Source: Paenibacillus nasutitermitis (lineage in GTDB: Bacteria > Bacillota > Bacilli > Paenibacillales > Paenibacillaceae). From it: 64,000 bases of DNA. Made by a program: the position numbers and the translations under genes. The notes below the pieces were generated by a model. That model saw nothing but the letters and a program-made list of their open reading frames with translations, did no database searches and had not been told where the DNA came from. Location: contig NZ_BMHP01000001.1 in assembly GCF_014641075.1 (NCBI RefSeq), positions 1,756,171 through 1,820,170 on the forward strand, written 5' to 3'. Every line of letters starts with the position of its first letter. Position 1 is the first letter of the stretch. Shown here piece after piece: positions 26,768 to 35,171 of this stretch.

Positions 26768-27532
26768 ATGAACATTTCTTTGAATGGGAAAATCGCTGTA
26801 GTTACTGGTGCAAGCCGTGGTATCGGACTCGCTACCGTTAAAGCGCTGGCTGATTCTGGAGCGAAAGTCATAGCTTCTGCGCGGCAAGAAACGGAAGAGT
26901 TAAGAGAGCTTGCGGCAACCCGTGAAGTGTTTACAGTTATTGCAAATGCCGCAACGAAGGAGGGAGCGGAGCATGTCATGCTGGAAGCGGTAAACCGCTT
27001 TGGGAGACTGGACATTCTCATCAATAACATTGGAGCGACGGATAACCATGCCGGACAAGGTTTCCTTCAGTTATCCGACGCAGATTGGACGGAGACGATG
27101 GACATTAATTTGATGAGTGTCGTGAGGTCAACCCGTGCTGCTCTGCCCCATATGTCGGCACAAGGAGGGGCGATCGTCAATATCTCATCAATGAATGCGA
27201 TTATGCCCAATCCATCTATTATCGCTTACAGTTCTGCCAAAGCCGCCGTTACTAATCTGTCCAAAAATTTAGCAGGTGAGTTCGCCGCGAAGGGTATTCG
27301 TGTCAATACGGTCGCGCCTGGCCCAACTCGCACAGAGATGTGGGCGGGAAGAATACCGGATAACGAAGAAGAATTCAAGGAAATGGCTCTTAACTTCGGA
27401 ATCTCGCTAGGGCGGTTTGCGGAGTCTCATGAAATTGCTGACCTTGTCGTTTTCCTTGTTTCCGATCATGCGTCCATAATTACAGGAGTTGATTACATTA
27501 TCGATGGCGGATTGGTCAAAACCATTCATTGA
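26768..27532 (+). CDS. Short-chain dehydrogenase/reductase (SDR)
   Basis: A 254-residue classical SDR oxidoreductase using NAD(P)H. Rossmann motif TGASRGIG (13-20), NNIGA (the NAG-type motif), catalytic Ser in NISSMNA, and YSSAK (~154-158) are in place; PGPTRTEMW and the C-terminal SDHASIITGVDYIIDGG are typical. GAGAGG precedes the ATG. It is divergent from the HxlR gene and likely controlled by it. Substrate unknown; HxlR-SDR pairs often respond to electrophiles or quinones (inference). Confidence 0.88.
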   Translation: MNISLNGKIAVVTGASRGIGLATVKALADSGAKVIASARQETEELRELAATREVFTVIANAATKEGAEHVMLEAVNRFGRLDILINNIGATDNHAGQGFLQLSDADWTETMDINLMSVVRSTRAALPHMSAQGGAIVNISSMNAIMPNPSIIAYSSAKAAVTNLSKNLAGEFAAKGIRVNTVAPGPTRTEMWAGRIPDNEEEFKEMALNFGISLGRFAESHEIADLVVFLVSDHASIITGVDYIIDGGLVKTIH

Positions 27533-27610
27533 CAGTCATCGGACTGGACCAATAATAATGACCGCACATAATAGGATTATTTCCCGCATCACTTATTTTT
27601 GTATAAAGCA

Positions 27611-27660
27611 AGGGGCTGTCCCTAAGTCAATTAATGATGACTTTTAGGACAGCCTCTTTG
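27611..27660 (+). terminator. Terminator of the SDR gene
   Basis: AGGGGCTGTCCCTAAGTCA pairs with TGACTTTTAGGACAGCCTCT with a small bulge, and T's follow. Confidence 0.7.
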
Positions 27661-27732
27661 GTTAGATTATCGCAGAGTCTACCCTACAGCCATCCTCCAC
27701 TTCAATTGGATTAACGTATATTTATGTCGTAA

Positions 27733-29434
27733 TTAGAGGTGTTCAGAGGACTCCAGCTGAATAAAATTCAAATGTTTCATTCGGTTTATGACAGATAATA
27801 CTTCATTGATTCTTGGTAATTCAAGCCATCTTTCGAATCCAGGAAAAAAGGAAGAAAATACGATATCCACTCCTTCTCTCTCCATATCTTCGAGAGCTTT
27901 TTTGATCTTTTCATGAAAAAAGATAAGGCGATCCTGATTACTTATAGCGATTTTTCGAATTAAAAAGGAAATAGCTGTAAGCTGGGCGTGTGATGTGATA
28001 TTGTAAAGCCCTCTGATATCAATTTGTTCATCACCTATCACCATGTATCCCATGGTTGAGACCATCAGCTTTTCTGTACCACTGCCCTGTGGATAGCTCG
28101 AAAAGTGATCGGTGGTTATTTTTCTTTCTATTTCCCATTTTGCAAGGGGGATGTGCTCGCGAGGTTTGTCGTGTTCACATAACTTTTTTGCTTCCTGGGT
28201 TACGTTTTTTGGCACAAAATTGTTCATCAGGATGATTTGATCGGCAACGGATAAAAATTCACCGCTACCTCCAATAACAAGAACGGAAGATACGCCTACA
28301 GCCTCATAAAGCTCCCTGACACGTTCCGTAAAAGGTGTGATGGGTTCATGCTTGATTAATGAGCGCATTTTGATGTCTTGAATCATAAAATTCGTCGCAC
28401 TTCTATCTTCATCAATAAGAAGAAGCTTACACCCGAAGTTGATTGCCTCCATAATATTTGCGGCTTGAGATGTGGAGCCTGAGGCGTAGTCAGTCGAAAA
28501 CTGTTCAGTCGAACTATTGGGTATCCATTTTATGAAAGGTGTAATATTGATATTTTTTATGGAACGGCCTTCCTCTGCAGATATTTCCATTGCACTTTGT
28601 TCTGTAATCACAAATTCTCGTCCATCGCCTGCGATGTGATTGTAAATCCCCGAATTTAGTGCATCTAAAATTGTGCTTTTACCCGAATAACCACCGCCGG
28701 TTATTACTGTCACACCATGATTTATTCCCATTCCAAGCAAACCACAAATTTCAACTTCAACATCTTCCGGGGAAGTAAAAGGCAAGGCAGCCTCCAGTGG
28801 CCCACTGTTGTCTGTGTTTCTTGGCAAAATGCTGCCATTTGCAATAAACGCACAATAATTACTGGATTTCAGCCATTCGCGAATCATATTTTGTTTTTTC
28901 ACCAATTCAAAGGCAGCATTTAATTGGATGAGATCAAACTTGGCAATAAATTTCTCCACTTCTTTTGGAAGCATTTTGCAGAGCATGCGCATAGCTTTAT
29001 CATTATTCTTGAATGGAAGTTGAACTGTAATCATTAAGCATAGATACCATTTTTCCGAGATGACTTCGACAAAGGATGCATTACGTTTCAACACCACATT
29101 GGTTGGACGAAAACAATAAAAAGCACCATTTTCTTTATCAGAACGTGACCGGTTATAAATCAATTCGTTTAATGCCTCAATATGATCAACCCATTCTCTT
29201 AATGCAAAATCTGAGAGAACAACTTGATCCATATTTTCATCTAAGTCGAGACGGTCAAAAGGTATTTTTAGGGTGATACATGGTTTATCCAGTGTGAGTT
29301 TATGTGTCCGTTCAATGGAATAGGCAACATCATTATTCCAATAGGTTGGGTCAGGTTCATAAATTAAACTGTAAGATGACTGTTCGGATTGTAATGAGCG
29401 AAAATATTGAGCGAGTCTTTTTATAAAGCATCAT
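27733..29434 (-). CDS. Predicted ATPase of the ABC class (PF09818), apparent frameshift near 5' end
   Basis: A P-loop ATPase of the ABC_ATPase family, also related to kinetoplastid MRB1590. From ATG 29232 the 499-residue frame carries Walker A GGGYSGKST (~180), the signature ASGSTSQAANIMEA, Walker B LLLIDEDRSATNFMIQD, and GGSGEFLSVAD. The family is usually about 560-570 residues. The missing N-terminal ~67 residues are present upstream in the same frame (KRLAQYFRSLQSEQSS onward), but that frame has no start codon. The only good start, ATGATG at 29434 behind AAAGG, is one base out of phase, and a run of five A at 29422-29418 sits between them. Either an indel, a sequencing error or slippage. 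Function unknown; a nucleic-acid-linked role is suggested for the family. A leader-peptide region lies upstream. Confidence 0.75.
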
Positions 29435-29490
29435 CCTTTCATATTTGCAAATCGGTGAATAACGGTAAAACATGCCGAAGTGAAACGATA

Positions 29491-29640
29491 TCAAGAAGGG
29501 GGCCCTTTATCCTTTGGAACAAGGTAACGACGAAACGGATCGACCCCTAATCTCCAGATATGAGTCTGCTCAAACATATATCGGCACTGTTTGAAATTTT
29601 CCGCGAAAAATGAATTCCATCCTAAGTAATTCAAAATCAA
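29491..29640 (-). pseudogene. 49-codon ORF starting like RsgA GTPase
   Basis: TTG 29640 is seven bases after GGGGGA and opens LILNYLGWNSFFAENF, which resembles the N-terminus of RsgA (ribosome small-subunit-dependent GTPase A; LGWNxFFxxxF). The rest (MFEQTHIWRLGVDPFRRYL and a short tail) does not continue as RsgA and ends at 29491. It may be a truncated rsgA paralogue fused to other debris, or a short regulatory ORF. It lies between the terminators of the leader region and the ABC-class ATPase gene. Confidence 0.4.
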
Positions 29641-29681
29641 TACATATTCCCCCAATTGTTGCCTTGACCAACCTTTTTTTC

Positions 29682-29714
29682 AAAAAAAATAACAGCCACT
29701 CCGTGAGTGGCTGT
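29682..29714 (-). terminator. Strong terminator within the leader region
   Basis: Read on the minus strand, ACAGCCACT and AGTGGCTGT form a perfect 9-bp stem with a 5-base loop, then TTATTTTTTTTG. It is downstream of the 14-residue leader and upstream of the RsgA-like ORF and ATPase gene, so readthrough must be controlled. Confidence 0.75.
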
Positions 29715-29762
29715 CATAGATCGGCAAGAACGCATAAACGTTCCTTCTGCCTAAATATAAAA

Positions 29763-29794
29763 GCTCTGAGAGTGAATAATCCTACCCTCAGAGC
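29763..29794 (-). promoter_or_regulatory. First hairpin after the 14-residue leader ORF
   Basis: On the minus strand GCTCTGAG and CTCAGAGC form an 8-bp stem with a 16-base loop, followed by TTTTATATTT. It begins 24 bases after the leader stop codon; it is either a weak terminator or one arm of an attenuator. Confidence 0.5.
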
Positions 29795-29817
29795 CTGATG
29801 AATTCGTAAAAGAATAA

Positions 29818-29862
29818 CTAAAAAGCAATATGAGGATAAGAAGTATTTTTTTGTGTTTTCAT
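29818..29862 (-). CDS. 14-residue leader peptide upstream of RsgA-like ORF and ABC-class ATPase
   Basis: ATG 29862 is preceded by GAGGTGAGG at four bases and encodes MKTQKNTSYPHIAF. A promoter-like TTGAGT-16-TACTGT lies about 80 bases upstream on the minus strand. Two hairpins with T-runs follow (29763-29794 and 29682-29714). The order leader, terminator, gene matches ribosome-mediated transcription attenuation of resistance factors. No coding product of this size is known to me. Confidence 0.55.
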   Translation of the reverse strand: MKTQKNTSYPHIAF

Positions 29863-30170
29863 AGTCCTCACCTCGAGATGGTTTATTTTTACAGCAACAT
29901 AATCATAACATAAAGATCATCCACAGTATAGAGAAAGATTAGTAACTCAACCCTGAAATAGGCAAAACGATATTGATAAACCTTAAAGGTTCTGAATGTT
30001 GACCTATAATGTAATGATTTCGTGGCAGACGCTTGGTTTGTACATTGGAATGGCTGTCCGCTGAAGTAACGGGAGATTAGTTGCAGGCTGTCTCGTCAAG
30101 TGAGCAGATGCTTTTGGGACAGCTCCTTAACCTTTACAGAAACCTCTTCGACCGATGGCCAGCAGTGATC

Positions 30171-30956
30171 TTAATAAACATAATGCAGTTCGCCTATTCT
30201 CGCGAAAATAACAGATCTCACATCAGGTGCAAATTGTGAAAGGTACACATAATCCGGTCGGGTAACTTGATCCATGAGATAAGCGGACCGGCTGCTGCCG
30301 GAAATCCGATTACGGTTCAAGCCGTCAATGATCGTTTGTGCGGGAACGATGCCGAATGGATGTCCGTAATAGAGTCCATCCTCAATCACAATGACATTCT
30401 CTCCACGCCATTCCGGCGTTTCCGGGGAGAAATCGGGATTCTTGAAATAAAGGATATCGCCGGGATATATATCGTTAATTCCCGCTTGCGTATTCAGTTG
30501 CAAATGATCGTCAGGATGCCAATCATACAAGAGCAGACCCGCGAATAGAAGGTTGAAATCGCTCTCCCGAAGAGAATCGAGCACACCCTTGTATATGACG
30601 GCCATGGTGGCTGTTGAACATTCAGTGGCGTATTTGCCGCCATCATTGAACATATCGCGGATTCCCGCAGCCGGTGTCGTATCGTCCCTGATCCGGAAAC
30701 CGCCTTGCTCCGTTAAATGCCAGAAACGCTCATTGCATTGGGCTTTTTTGAAGCTTGCAAACCGCAAGCCGCTTGTGCTTAAAGCTTCAGCTGCAGCAAC
30801 AATGGATGCCCGCAGTTCCATTTCGAACCTTAATTGCCCAACGGATTCATAATTGTAAATGATCGTTGTATTCCTCTTCAGCTGATAGATCTTATTGGCT
30901 ACAGGTGACCAAGAGGTCGTATCCACTGGCGTCTGAACACCCGAAATTGTAATCAT
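30171..30956 (-). CDS. tgl: Protein-glutamine gamma-glutamyltransferase, spore coat (Tgl)
   Basis: A transglutaminase that cross-links spore-coat proteins through glutaminyl-lysine bonds in the mother cell. The 261-residue protein aligns along its length with B. subtilis Tgl (245 residues): catalytic Cys in KYATECSTA (113), ILYDWH-type LLLYDWHPDDHL, GDILYFKNPDFSPETPEWRGENVI, and SAYLMDQVTRPDY. ATG 30956 lies nine bases after AAGGAGG; an upstream in-frame start overlaps that site. It supports endospore formation. A mother-cell promoter (SigK) would be expected; none was confirmed by eye. Confidence 0.93.
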   Translation of the reverse strand: MITISGVQTPVDTTSWSPVANKIYQLKRNTTIIYNYESVGQLRFEMELRASIVAAAEALSTSGLRFASFKKAQCNERFWHLTEQGGFRIRDDTTPAAGIRDMFNDGGKYATECSTATMAVIYKGVLDSLRESDFNLLFAGLLLYDWHPDDHLQLNTQAGINDIYPGDILYFKNPDFSPETPEWRGENVIVIEDGLYYGHPFGIVPAQTIIDGLNRNRISGSSRSAYLMDQVTRPDYVYLSQFAPDVRSVIFARIGELHYVY

Positions 30957-31086
30957 TGCTGCCCGCCTCCTTACCATATAAAGAGCGTATGCGGAGATGA
31001 CGACTGTCATGAATTCCGCTTCCTGTGTTCAGATGTGATATTATTAGTTGGCATCCTAATCTTATAGAAAAGAGAACCTGATAAAT

Positions 31087-31398
31087 ATGATCAAAATAGA
31101 CAGGAAACAAGTGGAGAATCAGCTGATGACCTTCGTAGGAGGGGACGTCTTCATTCACAGCGAAGCGACTTCGTTTGTTTTTGTACGCAATTTCAAAGTC
31201 CGGGTGACCCATGCTTTTATAGCGGGAGACGGCCCATTTCGCGCTGCGCTGCGGTTCGACGGCCATGGCTGGCTCAGGATCGAAGCTCTGACTCATTATG
31301 AGGTAGATGATCGCGGCCGGCTTCTGCTCGCCGGATATGACGATAGAGGCCGGATGCATGCCGCCCTGCATCTGGGAAAGGAGCTATTCCCGGAATGA
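31087..31398 (+). CDS. yojF: YojF (DUF1806) family protein
   Basis: A 103-residue protein of the DUF1806 family (ALTHYEVDDRGRLLLAGYDDRGRMHAALHL is characteristic). In Bacillus, yojF is paired with yojG (bshB2), as here: the stop overlaps the start of bshB2 by ATGA at 31395-31398. The molecular role of YojF is not established; co-translation with a bacillithiol enzyme suggests it helps that enzyme. The ribosome binding site (GAGAACC) is weak. Confidence 0.88.
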   Translation: MIKIDRKQVENQLMTFVGGDVFIHSEATSFVFVRNFKVRVTHAFIAGDGPFRAALRFDGHGWLRIEALTHYEVDDRGRLLLAGYDDRGRMHAALHLGKELFPE

Positions 31399-32102
31399 AA
31401 AACATCGAACAAGCGCCATTGCGTAAGCTTCTTGCGGTATTTGCGCATCCGGATGATGAGTCATTTATTTGCGGGGGCACTCTCGCCAAGTACGCCAGCG
31501 AGGGAGTAGAGATAACGCTGGTCAGCGCTACGAGGGGGGATATGGGACGACGGATGGGCAACCCGCCATACCTGAACCGCGAATCTATGGCAGCGGCACG
31601 TGAATTGGAGCTCAAGCAAGCTTGCGAATGCCTGGGCATCCGGCAGCTTCATTTCCTGGATATCCGCGACAAAACGGTTGAATTTATCGATCCTGACCAT
31701 TTGGCATCGAGGGTTGAGGAGTTGATCATTGAGGTCGGTCCCGATGTCATTCTTACGTTTCACGAAACGTTGGGCGGACACCCGGACCATTGCGCAATCG
31801 GAAAAGCAACCACGGCCGCATTTCAGAGAGCCGGCCGGGGCGCATTGTATTTCATAACGTTTGGCGATGTGATGGAACGGCCAAAACGGTTCGGATATAC
31901 CCGGGAGGATGTCGTTAAAATCGATGTTTCCTCCCATCTGAGGGAGAAGCTCGCGGCGTTCCGGGCCCATCGCTGCCAGACTGAGATCGATGAATGGGTA
32001 TGGCTGCCTGACCAAGAAGCACTGACCCGATTTGGGGACTATGAATATTTCCTGAAAGGGGATCGTAAAGCTCTGCAGCGTGATTCCCATGATCTATTTT
32101 GA
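31395..32102 (+). CDS. bshB2: Bacillithiol biosynthesis deacetylase BshB2
   Basis: A zinc-dependent PIG-L/LmbE deacetylase that removes the acetyl group from GlcNAc-malate during synthesis of bacillithiol, the main low-molecular-weight thiol of Bacillales. The zinc motif AHPDDE is at residues 17-22, and the second metal/catalytic block HETLGGHPDHCAIG at ~124-137. At 235 residues it has the length of BshB2 rather than other LmbE proteins. It overlaps yojF by four bases. Ends 45 bases before the convergent acyl-CoA dehydrogenase-like gene. Confidence 0.92.
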   Translation: MKNIEQAPLRKLLAVFAHPDDESFICGGTLAKYASEGVEITLVSATRGDMGRRMGNPPYLNRESMAAARELELKQACECLGIRQLHFLDIRDKTVEFIDPDHLASRVEELIIEVGPDVILTFHETLGGHPDHCAIGKATTAAFQRAGRGALYFITFGDVMERPKRFGYTREDVVKIDVSSHLREKLAAFRAHRCQTEIDEWVWLPDQEALTRFGDYEYFLKGDRKALQRDSHDLF

Positions 32103-32147
32103 GCAACCCAAACGCTATGAGCCTAATTCTCTATCAAACAAGCCGCT

Positions 32148-33314
32148 TCACACTTTCCGCGGCTGCTCCTGGATGGCGGCATTGGCTAAGGTGTGGAGCA
32201 CTGTGTTATCCATTGGTGGGTTATGCAAGCCGGCACGAACGTCGCGATAGTAACGCTCCAGAGGCAGCTTGCGGGACAAGCTTGCGCCGCCAACGATCCG
32301 CATCGCCAAATCCACAACTTTGACCGCGTTGTTTGTAACTGCATACTTGGCCAGGCCAAGCTCCGGCCTGAGAGAAGGCCGCTCGTCCTTCTCCCGATCC
32401 CAGCGGTCTGCGGCTGCATACAGGAACGAACGTGCGGTTCGCAGTTCAATTTCCATTTCCCCGATTGTATGCTGAACAGAGGGAAGGGATGCAATCGGCT
32501 CACCAAGATTATTGGGGCGGTAGGAGCGGGCAAATTCCAGGGCAAAATCACGTGCCGCCATAGCAATGCCCATATAACAAGCCGGAATATGCAAAAGCCA
32601 TCCTCCTCCGTCATCCGTGCCTTTTCCGGAGAGGCGCATGCCGGTTCCAGTGAGAACCCCATCCAGTACAACATCATGGCTTCCCGTTGCCCGCATCCCA
32701 AGCGTATCCCAGGTCTCGACCACACTCACCCGTTCATTGCGGCGGATGAGGAAATCGCTGGTGCACTCTTCCTCAGGGATATAAGCCGAAACAACAAAAC
32801 GGTCAAGGATCGGTGATAATGTACTGTAGGTTTTACGTCCCGTAATCCGCCATCCCCCCTCCTCAGAGACTGCTATCGTTTCAGGTTGACCGCCCCGGCT
32901 GGGACTTCCGGATGCAGCTTCGCTGGCAAAGGTATTGATCATGGTCCCGTCTTGCACGATAGAGCGGCATACATCGGCAAAAACCTCCTGCGGCCATTTG
33001 CCCGTCGTTCTCAGATGAAGGACCTGGCCGATATGCCAGCCGACGGCCAGGGCGGTCGAGCCATCCCCGTATGCGAGCCGTTCCTGCAGCAGGACAAGCT
33101 CATATAGCGAAATCTCCTCGCCGCCGTATTCTTGAGGAACGGTCAGCTTTAAATAACCGGACTCACGCAGATCGGCGAAATTTTCAAATGGGAAGGAGCC
33201 TTCCCGGTCATGCTGCGCGGCCCTCTTTGCGAAACGGGCAGCCAGCTGTTCTACCATGGAGGCCCGTGCCTGTTCTTCCTCGCTGCGAATATATTGATCG
33301 ACGTATCGATTCAT
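32148..33314 (-). CDS. Acyl-CoA dehydrogenase family flavoprotein (DszC/SfnB-like)
   Basis: A 388-residue member of the acyl-CoA dehydrogenase fold, with N-terminal helical domain (YLKLTVPQEYGGEEISLYELV), middle beta domain (TFASEAASGSPSRGG, WRITGRKTYSTLSP, GMRATGSHDVVLDGV) and C-terminal four-helix bundle. The sequence fits the desulfurisation/monooxygenase branch better than true acyl-CoA dehydrogenases, and the usual catalytic Glu is not apparent. AAAGGAG precedes the ATG. With bshB2 next door and a sulfate-ester operon 15 kb away, a sulfur-scavenging role is attractive but only inferred. Confidence 0.78.
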   Translation of the reverse strand: MNRYVDQYIRSEEEQARASMVEQLAARFAKRAAQHDREGSFPFENFADLRESGYLKLTVPQEYGGEEISLYELVLLQERLAYGDGSTALAVGWHIGQVLHLRTTGKWPQEVFADVCRSIVQDGTMINTFASEAASGSPSRGGQPETIAVSEEGGWRITGRKTYSTLSPILDRFVVSAYIPEEECTSDFLIRRNERVSVVETWDTLGMRATGSHDVVLDGVLTGTGMRLSGKGTDDGGGWLLHIPACYMGIAMAARDFALEFARSYRPNNLGEPIASLPSVQHTIGEMEIELRTARSFLYAAADRWDREKDERPSLRPELGLAKYAVTNNAVKVVDLAMRIVGGASLSRKLPLERYYRDVRAGLHNPPMDNTVLHTLANAAIQEQPRKV

Positions 33315-33617
33315 CCATGATCAACTCCTTTCCCACGTATTATATCAACTGGCGTGTCGACATGTACAAGCAAAAAAAAGACACCGCAATACGATAATTG
33401 CCTACGGCGGAGAGTTGATGGATACGATCATGAAGAGGATGGTTCAGGTCTGGTGGGACTGAACGAACGGAATACAGACAAACCTCCGACCAGCTTGCGA
33501 TAGAACTAGCCGTTTGCTGAGCCAATAAAGATACGCCTACAATTAGTCATCTGCCCACTCCTTACGATAGGCATCTGCATAAGATGATTTCGAAGCTAAA
33601 GCTAAGGAGTGGATAAC

Positions 33618-33911
33618 TTGTTTCAAAGAAACTATATGAATCCCGGGAAGAGCGGCCCGGCGCAAGTAAGCCCGGCACAGGTAAGTCCAGCGCAGGTGAC
33701 TCCTGCCCATGTTCATTTCATTTCTTCCGTGGACCCCTTTGTCGTTGAGGCATTGTGCCGCCTGGTTGGCTGCTGCGTCGTACTGGAGACGACACGAGGC
33801 TGCATAGAGGGCACCATTCTGGATGTAAAACCTGATCATGTCCTGCTCCAACTGAACCATCGCCAGGTATGCGTACGAATAGCCGAGATCGTTTGGATTA
33901 TGCCTGTATAA
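33618..33911 (+). CDS. DUF2642 family protein with PAQV repeats
   Basis: A 97-residue protein. After a short start (LFQRNYMNPGKSG) come four near-identical pentapeptides PAQVS, PAQVS, PAQVT, PAHV, then a compact DUF2642-type domain (VEALCRLVGCCVVLETTRGCIEGTILDVKPDHVLLQL in pieces) that resembles an Sm/PRC-like small barrel. TTG 33618 is eight bases after AAGGAG; a GTG at 33609 overlaps that site. Related Bacillus proteins (YuzF, CotE-independent coat-associated) are small and poorly characterised. The nearby tgl suggests, weakly, a spore-related role. Confidence 0.72.
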   Translation: MFQRNYMNPGKSGPAQVSPAQVSPAQVTPAHVHFISSVDPFVVEALCRLVGCCVVLETTRGCIEGTILDVKPDHVLLQLNHRQVCVRIAEIVWIMPV

Positions 33912-33946
33912 ATTCAAATCAGGCGCTGCTTCAAAATCAACGACTT

Positions 33947-33978
33947 AAAGGCTGTCGACAGGTGTCGGCAGCCTTTTG
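33947..33978 (+). terminator. Terminator after the DUF2642 gene
   Basis: AAAGGCTGtCGACA pairs with TGTCGgCAGCCTTTT around GG; usable from both strands, including the end of gerC. Confidence 0.75.
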
Positions 33979-34019
33979 TCTGCATATATAGAAAACACAA
34001 TCGCCAGTCAAAGGAGTGC

Positions 34020-35171
34020 TTATTCCGTTTTCCCTTTGTATTTGCCTGTGCTTCTGAGGTGGACGTTTATCTTGATCTCCCTGATAGAATCCTCATGGAG
34101 AAAGAAAGGCTGTTTTTCCTTGAGCTTGCGGAACGTGGCCGGTTTCTCGCGATACAACGTCTGCTGCAGTTTGAAAGGATCACACTTTGCCTTAAGCGCT
34201 TTTCGGTATGTCGTTTCGATTTCATCACGAATGACTTCTCTCGTTTGGTCTTCCAATGCCGTAATCGATGTCGTCTTGATTAGTTCAATGACAAAGCCTT
34301 TCACATTGACCTTCATATTGAATTGGCTGCTGTCCCCTGATCCGACTGGTTCAACCGAGAGCTTCGGATGGGCCATCATAACGACTGCGACAGGAGGACC
34401 CTGCTTGGGAATACGTACGGGTGTCTGGTCTAATTTGTACTCCATCCAGCGCGCACCTTTTAAGTCCTCTGCCGACATCCAGTTATTCATGATGTGATTC
34501 TTGAAGAAATAGGCACCGTTGATATCGAACATCGTCTTCGTTTTCTTATCCTCTGTCCAATTATTACGATCGATTGTGATAGAAGGCAGCATGCAGGGTT
34601 CTCCAGGTTCGTTCAATTCAGCGATGATGCGATTACTTGAAATCGGAATAATGTATGTCTTCTGCGAATTCATCTGGGCTGCGGTAAACACGATCGAATC
34701 CAGAGGAGGGAGGTTGAGTATCGATTTCTGAATTAGAACATCATCCAGTTTTTCTTTTGTGCCATACATAAGAATATTGTATCTTACTTCACGATAACGG
34801 TTCAGTGCCTGATAGGTCTCCAGCACGCCTTTACGAAGCAGGTTCTCGGTTAAAATGACGGCTTTGACATGACCCCAGTACAAGCGCAGCTGCGACGTTG
34901 CATTTATGGCAGATAGGGAGCCGGAAACTGTGTCCCCGTCTCCTTTGCCCACCCATACCGGAACTTTCGTTCCCTGGGGGAGATTTTCAGTCCGCGCGAC
35001 ATTCACGAAATTAAGCACTTGAACATAAGACACATACCTGCCATTGACATAATCGATCCCGATTGCGGTCACATACGCCATGTTCTGAATGTCTTGCGAG
35101 TTGGCGCAGCCTTGGGTCGATATGAGAAGGAAACACGAAACTGCGAGTCCCCAGATGCGGGCTGCATTCAT
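34020..35171 (-). CDS. Ger(x)C family spore germination lipoprotein
   Basis: C subunit of a nutrient germinant receptor, a lipoprotein on the outer face of the spore inner membrane. The 383-residue protein has a signal peptide and lipobox ending STQGC (Cys 22), then the GerC fold (AIGIDYVNGRYVSYVQVLNFV, WGHVKAVILTE, IVFTAAQMN). It is the third gene of a GerB-GerA-GerC unit and overlaps GerA by four bases (35168-35171). No disruption is visible. Cognate germinant unknown. Confidence 0.92.
   Translation of the reverse strand: MNAARIWGLAVSCFLLISTQGCANSQDIQNMAYVTAIGIDYVNGRYVSYVQVLNFVNVARTENLPQGTKVPVWVGKGDGDTVSGSLSAINATSQLRLYWGHVKAVILTENLLRKGVLETYQALNRYREVRYNILMYGTKEKLDDVLIQKSILNLPPLDSIVFTAAQMNSQKTYIIPISSNRIIAELNEPGEPCMLPSITIDRNNWTEDKKTKTMFDINGAYFFKNHIMNNWMSAEDLKGARWMEYKLDQTPVRIPKQGPPVAVVMMAHPKLSVEPVGSGDSSQFNMKVNVKGFVIELIKTTSITALEDQTREVIRDEIETTYRKALKAKCDPFKLQQTLYREKPATFRKLKEKQPFFLHEDSIREIKINVHLRSTGKYKGKTE

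Noticed and set aside
33543..33917. Minus-strand frame ending SSYADAYRKEWADD
   Set aside because: Most of it is antisense to the DUF2642 gene, which has a clear ribosome binding site; the readable end is short and may be chance or old debris.
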